Assembly: GCA_050633705.1 (NCBI GenBank)
Contig: JBOEGZ010000007.1
Location: 62,001-126,000, forward strand
DNA: 64,000 bases
Direction of reading: 5' to 3'
Source of the DNA: JAJFHI01 sp050633705
GTDB lineage: Bacteria; Pseudomonadota; Alphaproteobacteria; Rhizobiales; Hyphomicrobiaceae
The notes beneath the pieces were generated by a model that was not told where the DNA came from, made no database searches, and worked only from the letters and a program-made list of their open reading frames with translations. The position numbers and the translations under genes are program-made. Positions 8,571-17,684 of the stretch are shown here, in pieces. The first letter of the stretch is position 1. Each line of letters starts with the position of its first letter.

Positions 8571-9308
8571 TTACTTAGATTTTTCTTCCATCCGATGAAC
8601 AAGGGCAAGCACTTCTTCTGTTCTGGGACGAATAGCTATTTCAACCATATGAGGGTTAAGGTCCCGCAAAGCTTCAGCCACGGCCTTGGAAAAACATAGG
8701 AACATTATTGTGCTTGCTTGCTCCTGAATACCGTTCGATATCAAAAGATCGGCGAATATTGCCGCTGTTCGGGCCGACATTAAGATAACACTATCGATTT
8801 CACCGGCCTTGATTGCTGCCAATATAGGCGCAGGAAAAGAAGACGCAGCTTTGGTATGATACACAACTTGTTGATCAACGCTAAAACCAAGCGCGCCAAG
8901 TTTACCTGCCATGTCGAACGACGGTTGTTTGGCAGCCAGATAAATGAATTTGTGACGGTCATCGCGGTATTCAGCCTGTTGTGAGATGATATCCACCAGT
9001 TCAGGCGCCGCTGCGGGCCCCGTGATCACCTTTTGAAATCCGAGTTTACGGGCATAGTCGGCTGTTGTTGGACCAACGACATAAATTGGTAGGGTTGAAA
9101 ATCTGCCAAGATCGCGATGGTTCTCGATGGCGCGAAGGCCATTTCGACTGGTCGCAATGACAGCTTGGGCGGTTGAAAGTTCGAATTGTGCTGGCGGGCA
9201 AATCTCGACTTCCAGCATTGGCGAAATCAGAACTTGATGCCCCAAGCTCAGCAAGGTTTCAGCCTGCGCGCTGGCATCTGGTTCGGCTCGGGTCACGAGA
9301 ATGCGCAT
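8571..9308 (-). CDS. hemD: uroporphyrinogen-III synthase
   Basis: HemD closes and rearranges the linear tetrapyrrole hydroxymethylbilane to uroporphyrinogen III, in the cytoplasm. The 245-residue protein begins MRILVTRAEPDA, the usual start of alphaproteobacterial HemD. It has the expected weakly conserved two-lobed pattern, including AVIATSRNGLRAI in the first lobe and DSVILMSARTAAIFADLL in the second. The start follows the hemC stop by only four bases, so the two are certainly cotranscribed, and the substrate of HemD is the product of HemC. The family varies strongly in sequence, so position supports the call as much as motifs do. Confidence 0.9.
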   Translation of the reverse strand: MRILVTRAEPDASAQAETLLSLGHQVLISPMLEVEICPPAQFELSTAQAVIATSRNGLRAIENHRDLGRFSTLPIYVVGPTTADYARKLGFQKVITGPAAAPELVDIISQQAEYRDDRHKFIYLAAKQPSFDMAGKLGALGFSVDQQVVYHTKAASSFPAPILAAIKAGEIDSVILMSARTAAIFADLLISNGIQEQASTIMFLCFSKAVAEALRDLNPHMVEIAIRPRTEEVLALVHRMEEKSK

Positions 9309-9312
9309 TCGT

Positions 9313-10266
9313 TTATCTGGGTCTTTCGGTTAGATCGTCAAAAAATCCAGGACCTGCCTGCTGCAACAATTTCTGACCAGAAGCGTCAGCAATACAGACA
9401 GCTTCGGCAGGGTTACATTCAGCGGTATCTGCGAATGTGGTTTGACCATCGGGAGACAAGATTTGGCCCCGGAAGACAAGTTTTTGGCTCTTGCCATCAC
9501 CGTGAAGCACGCCAAGGGCGCCAATGGGCGTGCGACAAGACCCGTCGAGCCTGGCTAAAAAGGCCCGCTCTGCCGTGACACAAAGAGCGGTTTCTGGATG
9601 ATTGAGTGGTGCAACGAGATCGCGTGCTGTGTCGTTATCAATTCGGGTTTCGATGCCAATGGCACCTTGTGCGGCGGCCGGCAACATCGTCTCGGTCGCA
9701 ACGACAGAGCTGATGCGATCGGACATTCCTAATCTGTTTAACCCGGCACAAGCCAAGAACGTCGCATCGGCAATGCCTTGTTCCAGCTTTTTGAGGCGCG
9801 TTTGCACGTTGCCGCGAAACTCGACAACTTTGAGGTCTGGACGAAGCGCTTTTAGTTGTGCGCGTCGGCGCAAGGATGATGTTCCAACCGTGGCACCCTT
9901 AGGCAGTTGTGAAAACGCGCCATACTTGAGGCTAATAAATGCGTCGCGAACGTCTCCTCGTTTAAGAATTGAAGAGACCGTCAGTCCTTCCGGCAAGGTC
10001 GTTGCCACATCCTTCATCGAGTGAACAGCGAGATCTATCTTGCGTGACAACAGTGCCGTTTCCAATTCCTTTGTGAACAACCCCTTGCCGCCGACTTCAG
10101 ATAGCGGCCGGTCGAGGATTTGGTCGCCAGAGGTCTTTATGATGACAATCTCAAAATCAGATTCTGGCCGCTGGTGTGTCGCCATCAGGTTTCGGGCAAC
10201 TTGATTTGCTTGAGCCAGCGCCAGGGGCGAGCCACGGGTGCCGATGCGGACGATCGAATCTTGCAA
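9313..10266 (-). CDS. hemC: hydroxymethylbilane synthase (porphobilinogen deaminase)
   Basis: HemC joins four porphobilinogen units into hydroxymethylbilane, using a dipyrromethane cofactor attached to a cysteine. That cysteine is visible at residue 244 in LDGSCRTPIGALG. Other family motifs are IGTRGSPLALAQANQ at the N-terminus, HSMKDVATTLPEGL, TSSLRRRAQL and ECNPAEA. At 317 residues the length is normal. The start codon is an unusual TTG (minus strand, 10264-10266), chosen because GAGGT lies six bases upstream and the protein then begins with the family pattern. It is the first gene of the minus-strand heme set and is divergent from tsaD across about 200 bases. Confidence 0.95.
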   Translation of the reverse strand: MQDSIVRIGTRGSPLALAQANQVARNLMATHQRPESDFEIVIIKTSGDQILDRPLSEVGGKGLFTKELETALLSRKIDLAVHSMKDVATTLPEGLTVSSILKRGDVRDAFISLKYGAFSQLPKGATVGTSSLRRRAQLKALRPDLKVVEFRGNVQTRLKKLEQGIADATFLACAGLNRLGMSDRISSVVATETMLPAAAQGAIGIETRIDNDTARDLVAPLNHPETALCVTAERAFLARLDGSCRTPIGALGVLHGDGKSQKLVFRGQILSPDGQTTFADTAECNPAEAVCIADASGQKLLQQAGPGFFDDLTERPR

Positions 10267-10464
10267 ATGTAGACCTCGGGATGTTAGAGCCTGATCGGCT
10301 TTAGGATAACAGGTGTGCTAAGCCAGTAACCGAGACATAATGCTCTCGCAATGGGCTATTTTTTTTGATGCAGCCATTAATGCCCTTGAGCCCCAATTAA
10401 CGCAAATGCGCTCCGGTAAATTGGCCAACGCGTCGCATTTTAACGCTACAATTCAGGTTTGCCG

Positions 10465-11613
10465 ATGACGCAGAAACAACCAAATGCTGGGATGTCAGAG
10501 GTTCGCGATTGCGCCAATCAGGCGGCAAAGCAGGCACAGGATTGCCTCATCCTTGGCATTGAATCGAGTTGCGATGAGACGGCAGCGGCCATCGTGCGGC
10601 GCACAGCGTCCGGTGAAGGGCAATTGCTCTCAAATATCGTCCGCTCTCAGTGGGAGGAACATAAGGCTTTTGGCGGAGTTGTGCCGGAGTTGGCGGCCAG
10701 GGCACATGTTGTGTGCCTCGATGACCTGATCCAAGACGCCTTGAGGCAGGCAGACGTTGCGTTTGATGAATTGGATGGCGTTGCCGCGTCAACGGGACCG
10801 GGGCTGGTTGGTGGGTTAATCGTTGGTGCGATTACAGCTAAGGCCATCAGTCTCGCGCGTGGAATTCCTTTTTTATCCATCAACCACCTCGAAGGGCATG
10901 CGCTTACGGTCGGATTGACCGAAAAGATGGCCCCTCCCTATATGTTGCTGCTGGTATCAGGCGGACATACGCAAATATTGTTGGTGCGCGGTGTGGGCCA
11001 GTACGATCGGATCTCGACAACAATTGATGATGCGCTGGGTGAGGCTTTTGACAAAACAGCAAAGCTTTTGGGATTGCCACAGCCTGGTGGTCCCTCTGTT
11101 GAGAAAGCGGCTCAAGCGGGTAATGCGAAACGGTTTGCGTTTCCGCGTCCTATGAAGGGGCGGGCTGAGCCACATTTTTCGTTCGCGGGTTTGAAGACCG
11201 CCGTGCGCCAACGCGCCCAAGCGACTGCCCCATTGAGTGACCAAGACGTTGCAGATTTGTGTGCAAGTTTTGAAGTCGCAGTTTGTTCCAGTGTGATTGA
11301 TAGGTGTCGTCGTGCAATGGAGCTTGCGGAAGAAAAATTGCCACCAGAAGCGCCGCGCAGATTTGTTGTTGCTGGCGGCGTCGCAGCGAACCAAAAATTA
11401 CGAGCATCATTGCAGCAGTTGATGGACGAGTGTGGCTACACCCTTCACGTGCCACCTGGGAATTTATGCACAGACAATGCCGCGATGATTGCCTGGGCAG
11501 GCGCTGAGCGATACGTGCTGGGTATTACAGACCCATTTGATGCCCCTGTCCGACCGCGTTGGCCATTGGACCCGGATGCGGCACCGGCGATCGGTGCCGG
11601 TGTCAAAGCTTAA
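10465..11613 (+). CDS. tsaD: tRNA N6-threonylcarbamoyladenosine transferase subunit TsaD
   Basis: TsaD transfers the threonylcarbamoyl group to adenosine 37 of tRNAs reading ANN codons, working with TsaB and TsaE. The ASKHA-fold ATPase motifs are present: LGIESSCDETAAA, the metal-binding HLEGH with His141 and His145, LLVSGGHTQ, and VVAGGVAANQKLR. The first 30 or so residues extend beyond E. coli TsaD and are not conserved. The ATG at 10465 is used; a TTG at 10459 and an ATG at 10492 are alternatives. TsaB is encoded in this window at 53.0 kb. Confidence 0.95.
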   Translation: MTQKQPNAGMSEVRDCANQAAKQAQDCLILGIESSCDETAAAIVRRTASGEGQLLSNIVRSQWEEHKAFGGVVPELAARAHVVCLDDLIQDALRQADVAFDELDGVAASTGPGLVGGLIVGAITAKAISLARGIPFLSINHLEGHALTVGLTEKMAPPYMLLLVSGGHTQILLVRGVGQYDRISTTIDDALGEAFDKTAKLLGLPQPGGPSVEKAAQAGNAKRFAFPRPMKGRAEPHFSFAGLKTAVRQRAQATAPLSDQDVADLCASFEVAVCSSVIDRCRRAMELAEEKLPPEAPRRFVVAGGVAANQKLRASLQQLMDECGYTLHVPPGNLCTDNAAMIAWAGAERYVLGITDPFDAPVRPRWPLDPDAAPAIGAGVKA

Positions 11614-11773
11614 TCTCCGAGCAATCACAGTATTCGGTCTATAGTCGCTGACGAAACGCCGATGAACTCCTCAAAATTGCAAAGAGAGGCCGAGCTGCGT
11701 GGGACTCGGGGGTAGTGTTTGAGAGGCATCTGGGTTATTGCGCGACCCGTGGAATGAAGAGATGGAAACGGTC

Positions 11774-12772
11774 ATGAACGTTAGAAGTGTCGGTATTGTC
11801 GGCGGTGGTGCGTGGGGGACGGCTTTGGCGCAGACAATGGCAGAGGCTGGACACGACGTCATTCTTTGGGCCTATGAAGCTGAGACCGTTCGCGAAATAA
11901 ATGAATTTCATATCAACAGGACTTATTTGGCAGGCGTCGATCTCAACCATCGCCTGCGTGCCACGGGTCAGCTATCAGATGTGGTCGCATGTGATGTTAT
12001 CTTGTTGGTTCCTCCGGCACAGCATTTGCGCAAGATCGCCGAGGAAATGGCGCCGATGTGGCACGATGGAAAGCCAGTAGTTGTCTGCGCAAAAGGCATC
12101 GAGATTTCAACCGGCAGACTGATGGGGAATGTCGTATCTGAAGCGTTACCCAATGCGACGCTTGCCATTCTTTCAGGCCCAAGTTTTGCAGCCGACGTTG
12201 CCCGCGGTTTGCCAGCCGCTTTAACATTGGCGTGTGCCAATGAGACAAGCGGTCGTTTGCTGGCCGAAGCACTGGGATATCGCCAATTTCGGATTTATTG
12301 GTCGCAGGATCTTGCCGGTGTTCAATTCGGTGGTGCGTTTAAGAATGTTATGGCGATTGCCGCAGGCATTGTTGAAGGTAAAGCGCTTGGCGCAAGTGCA
12401 CACGCCGCACTGGTCGCACGCGGCTTTCATGAGATGCGCCGCTTGGGCCAAGCCTTTGGTGCTGAGACCGATACTTTAATGGGGTTGTCAGGACTGGGAG
12501 ATCTCATTTTGACGTGTGGGAGCGCGCAATCGCGGAACATGTCATTAGGTCGGGCCTTGGGACAGGGGCGAACGTTAGAAGAAGTTATCGGTTCGCGAAG
12601 CTCTGTAACGGAAGGTGTTTACACAGCCGAAGCGGTTCATAAAATTTCTCAAGAACGCAACATTGAAATGCCAATTGCCGAGGCTGTTTATGCCATCGTC
12701 TCAGGCGCGCAGGATGTCGACACAGCTATTTCAGAATTACTTTCGCGACCGATGAAATCAGAAAAACACTAG
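11774..12772 (+). CDS. gpsA: glycerol-3-phosphate dehydrogenase (NAD(P)+)
   Basis: GpsA reduces dihydroxyacetone phosphate to sn-glycerol 3-phosphate, the backbone for phospholipid synthesis, in the cytoplasm. The N-terminus has the Rossmann motif GIVGGGAWGTALAQ, followed by CAKGIE and LSGPSFAADVARGLPAALT. The C-terminal domain has the conserved FKNVMAIAAGIVEG and GLSGLGDLILTC segments. From the ATG at 11774 the protein has 332 residues, close to the E. coli enzyme; an ATG at 11762 in the same frame is possible. It lies downstream of tsaD on the same strand and is followed after seven bases by the HIT-family gene. Confidence 0.95.
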   Translation: MNVRSVGIVGGGAWGTALAQTMAEAGHDVILWAYEAETVREINEFHINRTYLAGVDLNHRLRATGQLSDVVACDVILLVPPAQHLRKIAEEMAPMWHDGKPVVVCAKGIEISTGRLMGNVVSEALPNATLAILSGPSFAADVARGLPAALTLACANETSGRLLAEALGYRQFRIYWSQDLAGVQFGGAFKNVMAIAAGIVEGKALGASAHAALVARGFHEMRRLGQAFGAETDTLMGLSGLGDLILTCGSAQSRNMSLGRALGQGRTLEEVIGSRSSVTEGVYTAEAVHKISQERNIEMPIAEAVYAIVSGAQDVDTAISELLSRPMKSEKH

Positions 12773-12779
12773 TAGATTA

Positions 12780-13208
12780 ATGATGGAATTTTCATTAGAC
12801 CCACGCCTTACAGCAGATACTTTGGAGATCGGAAATCTTGATCTTTGTTATGTCGGGCTGATGAAGGATGCCCGTTTTGCCTGGCTCATTCTTGTTCCCC
12901 GAAAACCAAACTTGATTGAGTTGACAGATCTTGATCGCGATGACCGCATTCAGTTGTTAGACGAAGCCGTAAAATGTTCCAGGGCCCTGACATCTGTTTT
13001 TGGAAATTTTGACAAAATCAATACGGCGGCCCTTGGCAACGTTGTATCCCAGCTTCATGTTCACGTGATCGGAAGACGAACGTCCGATCCTGCGTGGCCG
13101 GCCCCTGTGTGGGGACACGGCGAAGCTCAAGCCTATTTGGATGCTGATTTGTGCAATATCTGTGAAAGACTTCGCAAATCGTTGTCGACGGTCTCGAACG
13201 AGACTTAA
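12780..13208 (+). CDS. HIT-family protein
   Basis: The 142-residue protein carries the histidine-triad signature in the form QLHVHVIGRR, with His93 and His95, but isoleucine at residue 97 where the third histidine usually lies. HIT proteins are nucleotide hydrolases or transferases acting on nucleotidyl phosphates. The conserved stretch WLILVPRKPNLIEL upstream also fits the fold. Members of this shorter alphaproteobacterial branch have no assigned substrate that I know of. The gene follows gpsA by seven bases and is probably cotranscribed with it. No clear ribosome-binding site is visible, and ATG 12783 is an alternative start. Confidence 0.85.
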   Translation: MMEFSLDPRLTADTLEIGNLDLCYVGLMKDARFAWLILVPRKPNLIELTDLDRDDRIQLLDEAVKCSRALTSVFGNFDKINTAALGNVVSQLHVHVIGRRTSDPAWPAPVWGHGEAQAYLDADLCNICERLRKSLSTVSNET

Positions 13209-13260
13209 ATTGGCTTTAACGTTTTGCCAATCTTGAGATTGGTGTGGGGAATGTAACGTC

Positions 13261-13830
13261 ATGTCGGTAAATACCAAAAAGCCATCAAGTACGCGAAAAA
13301 AAGCGGCCAAGCCCAAAGCGAAAAAAGCCAAGACGAAAGCAAAACCCAAACCCGCTACAAAGACGCCTTTGTCAGGAGATGGCTTTTGGCTTTTCAAGTC
13401 TGAGCCGGATGTCTTTTCCTGGGACGACCTCAAGGCCAAGGGCAAGACGGGCGAAGAATGGGATGGTGTGCGAAACTATCAGGCACGCAACAATATGCGA
13501 GCGATGAAGATCGGAGATCTCGGTTTTTTCTATCATTCGAATGAAGGCAAAGAGGTCGTCGGAATTTGCGAAGTTTGTGCACTTGCACATCCAGATTCAA
13601 CGACCGATGATGAGCGTTGGGAGTGTGTAGACGTGCGTGCTGTTTGCGATATGCCAATCGGGGTGTCGTTGGCCGACGTTAAAGCGAATGCCAAACTGAG
13701 CGATATGCCACTTGTCACGTCGATGCGTTTGTCTGTTCAGCCCGTAAAGGCTGCAGAATGGAAAGAAGTCTGTAAAATGGGTGGGCTGGACCCAAAAGCG
13801 ATTAGAAAACACAAGTCGCTGTCCAAGTAG
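13261..13830 (+). CDS. EVE-domain protein with a basic N-terminal tail
   Basis: EVE domains belong to the PUA-like fold and bind modified bases in nucleic acids; the human relative is thymocyte nuclear protein 1. The EVE core covers about residues 38-185, with FWLFKSEPDVFSWDDL, the W-x-GVRNYQARNNMR motif, and GFFYHSN. The first 37 residues are almost only Lys, Ala, Pro and Thr and are surely disordered; such a tail could add nucleic-acid affinity. The gene stands in the gpsA-HIT-EVE run on the plus strand. Role in the cell is unknown. Confidence 0.9.
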   Translation: MSVNTKKPSSTRKKAAKPKAKKAKTKAKPKPATKTPLSGDGFWLFKSEPDVFSWDDLKAKGKTGEEWDGVRNYQARNNMRAMKIGDLGFFYHSNEGKEVVGICEVCALAHPDSTTDDERWECVDVRAVCDMPIGVSLADVKANAKLSDMPLVTSMRLSVQPVKAAEWKEVCKMGGLDPKAIRKHKSLSK

Positions 13831-13879
13831 GTTTTTGCTCGCAGTCGCGGGTGTTGGCGTCAATAGAGAGGCCGAGAGA

Positions 13880-14296
13880 ATGGATTTTGCAGGTGTGAAC
13901 TATTGGGCTGTGGTTTTGGCCGCAGCTGTGAGTTTCCTATTTGGTGGTGTTTACTACAGTGTGTTGGGTCTTAAATGGCTGGCGGCGCTTGGCAAAACAA
14001 AAGAACAATTGGAACAACAGGGTGGTTATGCGACCACCATGGCTTTGACGTTTGTTGCTCAGCTCTTAATGGCGTTTGTTCTTGCCGGTCTGATTGGCCA
14101 TCTCGGCACCGGACAAGTAACCATATCAAACGGTCTTATCTCAGCTTTGTTTGTTTGGGTCGGGTTCGTTGCAACAATCATGGCGGTCGACAATGCCTTC
14201 CAGAACCGCAAATTCGCCCTTACCCTGATTGATGGACTCCACTGGCTCGGTGTTTTGCTAATTCAGGGTTTAATTATTGGTGTAATGGGAATCTGA
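13880..14296 (+). CDS. DUF1761 membrane protein
   Basis: The 138-residue protein is almost entirely hydrophobic, with four membrane segments at about residues 8-28, 50-72, 78-102 and 115-137. The start motif NYWAVVLAAAVSFLFGGVYYSVLG and the VDNAFQNRKFALTLIDG stretch are typical of the DUF1761 family, which has no known function. GAGAG just upstream of the ATG at 13880 supports the start. It follows the EVE gene by 49 bases. Confidence 0.85.
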   Translation: MDFAGVNYWAVVLAAAVSFLFGGVYYSVLGLKWLAALGKTKEQLEQQGGYATTMALTFVAQLLMAFVLAGLIGHLGTGQVTISNGLISALFVWVGFVATIMAVDNAFQNRKFALTLIDGLHWLGVLLIQGLIIGVMGI

Positions 14297-14536
14297 GAAA
14301 TTAAGGTAAAGCTGCGGCCTCGCCCTGCGTCTCAGTCCGAGCGGTTGTTGATGGCTATTTCCAGGCTTCTGGAAGAACTGCTCCAGGCTCGTTTGTCAAT
14401 TGACTAAGATCAACGGTGTGTTCGAATTTGCCTGTATCCTACTTACTGGCACTTGTCGGTTAGTGCTGTCTGCTGATATGCGATAACAAACCAAAAAATA
14501 GTTCACGCTATAGTTTCGTTGATGGAGGATCAAATA

Positions 14537-16477
14537 ATGTCGGACGCGGTTTATCCGGTCTCTGCCGAATGGGCGGAGAGAGCTTGGATTAATGAAGCGA
14601 AATATCAGGAGCTTTATGATCGCTCGATTAATGATCCTCAGGGCTTTTGGGGCGAAATGGGTCAGCGCCTCGACTGGATAAAGCCATACACAAAGGTCAA
14701 AAACACATCCTTTGATGCCAGCAACGTCTCTATCAGATGGTTCGAAGATGGCAGCCTCAATGTTTGCGCCAACTGCGTTGACCGGCATCTGGCAACGCGT
14801 GGTGATCAGGTCGCAATTATCTGGGAGGGTGATGACCCGACCGATGATGAGCAAATCACGTACAAGCAGCTCCATGAACGTGTTTGTAAATTGGCCAACG
14901 TGATGAAGGCGAACGGCGTCAAAAAGGGCGACCGGGTTACGATTTATTTGCCGATGATTCCGGAAGCAGCATATGCGATGTTGGCTTGTGCGCGCATCGG
15001 CGCGGTGCATTCAATCGTTTTTGGCGGTTTTTCGCCTGACAGTCTTCAAGCGCGCATTGAAGGCGCCGACAGCGGATTCGTTATCACTGCTGATGAGGGG
15101 CTTCGCGGCGGCAAAACGGTGCCGCTGAAAAAGAATGCAGATACTGCGATCGACAACGTCAAGCACGATGTGAAATTGCTCGTTGTGCGCCGAACTGGCG
15201 GTGACGTTGCTTGGAATAGCAGCAGAGATCTCTGGCTGCATGAAGAGTTGGTGAAGGTTTCCGCAGATTGTCCTCCAGAGGAAATGAACGCAGAAGACCC
15301 GTTGTTCATTCTATATACGTCTGGTTCAACCGGTCAGCCGAAAGGTGTTGTTCACACGACCGGTGGTTATCTTCTCTATGCCTCTGTGACCCATCAATAT
15401 GTTTTTGATTATCACGACGGTGATATCTACTGGTGTACGGCAGATGTTGGTTGGGTAACTGGCCATAGCTACATCGTTTACGGTCCACTCGCGAACGGTG
15501 CGACGACATTAATGTTTGAAGGTGTGCCAAATTACCCAACACCTTCGCGATTTTGGCATGTGTGTGACAAGTGGAAAGTTAATATTTTCTACACGGCGCC
15601 AACAGCGATCCGTGCATTGATGGGTGCGGGTGATGATTTTGTAAATCGCACAGACCGTTCCTCGCTGCGCTTACTGGGTTCGGTTGGCGAACCGATCAAC
15701 CCCGAGGCCTGGGATTGGTATTACAAAGTGGTTGGCGCAAGCCGTTGCCCAATTGTTGATACCTGGTGGCAGACAGAAACCGGTGGAATTTTGATCACAC
15801 CGTTGCCTGGTGCAACCGCTTTGAAACCGGGTTCAGCTTCCAAACCGTTTTTCGGTGTCAAACCACAACTCGTGGATGACAAAGGTGAAACGTTGGAAGG
15901 CGCGGCCTCTGGAAACCTCGTGCTGCTCGATAGTTGGCCAGGACAGATGCGCACTGTTTACAAGGACCACGAGCGTTTCGTGCAAACGTACTTTTCGACT
16001 TACAAAGGCACTTATTTTACGGGTGATGGCTGTCGTCGCGATGAAGACGGATATTATTGGATCACTGGCCGGGTTGATGATGTCATCAACGTATCTGGCC
16101 ACCGCATGGGAACTGCGGAAGTTGAGAGTGCACTCGTCGCGCACGCTTCGGTCTCTGAAGCGGCCGTTGTTGGCTACCCTCACGATGTAAAAGGTCAGGG
16201 CATATATTGTTACGTTACATTGATGAGCGGTGTTGACCCGTCAGACGCGCTGAAGAAAGAGCTTGTGGGCCATGTTCGTTCAGAGATTGGTCCGATTGCT
16301 TCACCTGACTTGATTCAGTTTTCACCAGGACTTCCTAAAACGCGGTCCGGCAAAATCATGCGCCGGATCTTGCGCAAAATTGCTGAAGATGACTTTGGAT
16401 CTCTCGGTGATACTTCGACATTGGCCGATCCAGCCGTGGTTGATGATTTAATCGAGAATCGGCAAAATCGATCGTAA
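14537..16477 (+). CDS. acs: acetyl-coenzyme A synthetase
   Basis: Acs makes acetyl-CoA from acetate, ATP and CoA through acetyl-AMP, in the cytoplasm. Adenylate-forming motifs are present: YTSGSTGQPKGVVHTTGGY (phosphate loop), TWWQTETGGILITPLPG, the GDGCRRDEDGYYWITGRVDD hinge region, and the C-terminal PKTRSGKIMRRIL with the lysine that is controlled by acetylation in related enzymes. The length of 646 residues is normal. The start is the ATG at 14537, preceded by GGAGGA at seven bases; upstream in-frame starts lack this. A strong terminator follows. Confidence 0.96.
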   Translation: MSDAVYPVSAEWAERAWINEAKYQELYDRSINDPQGFWGEMGQRLDWIKPYTKVKNTSFDASNVSIRWFEDGSLNVCANCVDRHLATRGDQVAIIWEGDDPTDDEQITYKQLHERVCKLANVMKANGVKKGDRVTIYLPMIPEAAYAMLACARIGAVHSIVFGGFSPDSLQARIEGADSGFVITADEGLRGGKTVPLKKNADTAIDNVKHDVKLLVVRRTGGDVAWNSSRDLWLHEELVKVSADCPPEEMNAEDPLFILYTSGSTGQPKGVVHTTGGYLLYASVTHQYVFDYHDGDIYWCTADVGWVTGHSYIVYGPLANGATTLMFEGVPNYPTPSRFWHVCDKWKVNIFYTAPTAIRALMGAGDDFVNRTDRSSLRLLGSVGEPINPEAWDWYYKVVGASRCPIVDTWWQTETGGILITPLPGATALKPGSASKPFFGVKPQLVDDKGETLEGAASGNLVLLDSWPGQMRTVYKDHERFVQTYFSTYKGTYFTGDGCRRDEDGYYWITGRVDDVINVSGHRMGTAEVESALVAHASVSEAAVVGYPHDVKGQGIYCYVTLMSGVDPSDALKKELVGHVRSEIGPIASPDLIQFSPGLPKTRSGKIMRRILRKIAEDDFGSLGDTSTLADPAVVDDLIENRQNRS

Positions 16478-16523
16478 GTAAAATTGCTTTCGCGTGAACG
16501 CGAATTATGAGCTGAACAGCTTG

Positions 16524-16554
16524 AAAAACAGCGCATTCCCATGCGCTGTTTTTT
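16524..16554 (+). terminator. intrinsic terminator of acs
   Basis: ACAGCGCAT at 16528-16536 pairs with ATGCGCTGT at 16541-16549 around a TCCC loop, followed by a run of T and preceded by A4. It can work in both directions and lies between acs and the convergent extensin-like gene. Confidence 0.9.
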
Positions 16555-16708
16555 ATGTCTGAAGTAGATTTTCATCACGCGTTTCAGGCTGATGCTGACA
16601 AAGCTCAGAAATGAATGAAGGTGCGAAAAAATTACAAACGGCCTCACTGTGAAATCGCCACTTTGGCAAGCCAATATTTTGGATGAGCTTTGATGGGCTC
16701 GAACCTTT

Positions 16709-17419
16709 CTATCGGCAGGCTTTGAAAAAACCACGGTCAAAGTGAAAATGATCTTTGTGGGCGGGGTTGTAATTTGGACTTAAGGCGACGCGAAAGTAGC
16801 GGCAACTTCTGCGATGAATCTGACGAAGAAACCGCCCATTCGGGGTTTCCTTCTTCCAATCACTCAAGACGCGAATATGCCGTCCGTTTTTAAGCCGAAA
16901 TCCTGAAATATCGATCGCGTTGGCCTTTGCATGTTGGCTGCGTACAGTGCGCCACTTTTGATTGCCGATAATGTTGCGACAAGAATAGGTGCCCATTTGG
17001 TCAATGCGGGCGACATCGGACCCGAAATTGGATCTCGCCGCCGGTTGCACGACATGTGTCATCCACATCGATAAGGCAGCAGCGAGTTCGCATGTTGTTG
17101 TACCGGTGGAAAGTCTTGCTTCGCCAACCTCGGATAGACGGACAGCATTATACCACCCGCATCCTTTTTTTATTGGCTTGTCAAAAACCATTTTTGATTT
17201 CACGTAAGGTGGCAGCAAGGTCTTGCGACAGAGGTTTTTATCTCGTCTGAGTGCCGCCAACCGGAGATTGAGAAACCACTGATCGTTGGAGGCGAGGTCG
17301 ACAGGTTCAAATGGGCTCATCCTTTGTGGAACGAGGCCAAGCCAAAGGGCGAGTGTCGTTGTCACCAAAACGAGAAAAACCAGCATTAGTTTTGGTTTGA
17401 GACGGCTATGCCTTGCCAT
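16709..17419 (-). CDS. extensin-like C-terminal domain protein
   Basis: The protein has a single N-terminal membrane segment (about residues 10-30) that could be a signal anchor. It is followed by the extensin-like domain found in alphaproteobacterial proteins of the COG3921 type: CGWYNAVRLSE, the paired cysteines of TCELAAALSMWM and YSCRNI, the HAKANAIDISGFRL motif, and HKDHFHFD near the end. The conserved His and Asp residues recall the fold of metal-dependent cell-wall peptidases, but activity is not established. It is probably exported to the periplasm. I set the start at 17419 because GGAGGGG lies four bases upstream; a longer form from 17464 lacks such a site. 236 residues. Confidence 0.85.
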   Translation of the reverse strand: MARHSRLKPKLMLVFLVLVTTTLALWLGLVPQRMSPFEPVDLASNDQWFLNLRLAALRRDKNLCRKTLLPPYVKSKMVFDKPIKKGCGWYNAVRLSEVGEARLSTGTTTCELAAALSMWMTHVVQPAARSNFGSDVARIDQMGTYSCRNIIGNQKWRTVRSQHAKANAIDISGFRLKNGRHIRVLSDWKKETPNGRFLRQIHRRSCRYFRVALSPNYNPAHKDHFHFDRGFFKACR

Positions 17420-17537
17420 AAATCCCCTCCGTCGGCACGAGCTTGCGCTTGCGTGCAGTCTCACTGCCGCATGGCAATCGATAACTTAGTATTCTTTGTC
17501 AATTGAATACAGGAAGTGCCCGTAAAACAGTTGTGCG

Positions 17538-17576
17538 AAAAAAAGAGCGTGTGTCCAGGGACACGCGCTCTTTTTT
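17538..17576 (-). terminator. intrinsic terminator downstream of the TadG-like gene
   Basis: AAAAGAGCGTGTGTCC pairs with GGACACGCGCTCTTTT with a single G-T wobble and an A-G loop, with T-runs on both strands. It lies downstream of the minus-strand TadG-like gene and could also work in the plus direction. Confidence 0.88.
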
Positions 17577-17684
17577 CGTTACGAGGAACGTCAATTCCAG
17601 GTCCATTGACTGGAGGGCGAAATTATTCTTTTGACACCGAACAATGACGAAGCTGTCGTCTGCTGCTTTGCCGTTCGACCAATC

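Noticed and set aside
14396..15010. 204-residue minus-strand reading frame
   Set aside because: It is antisense to the start of acs with no recognisable domain.
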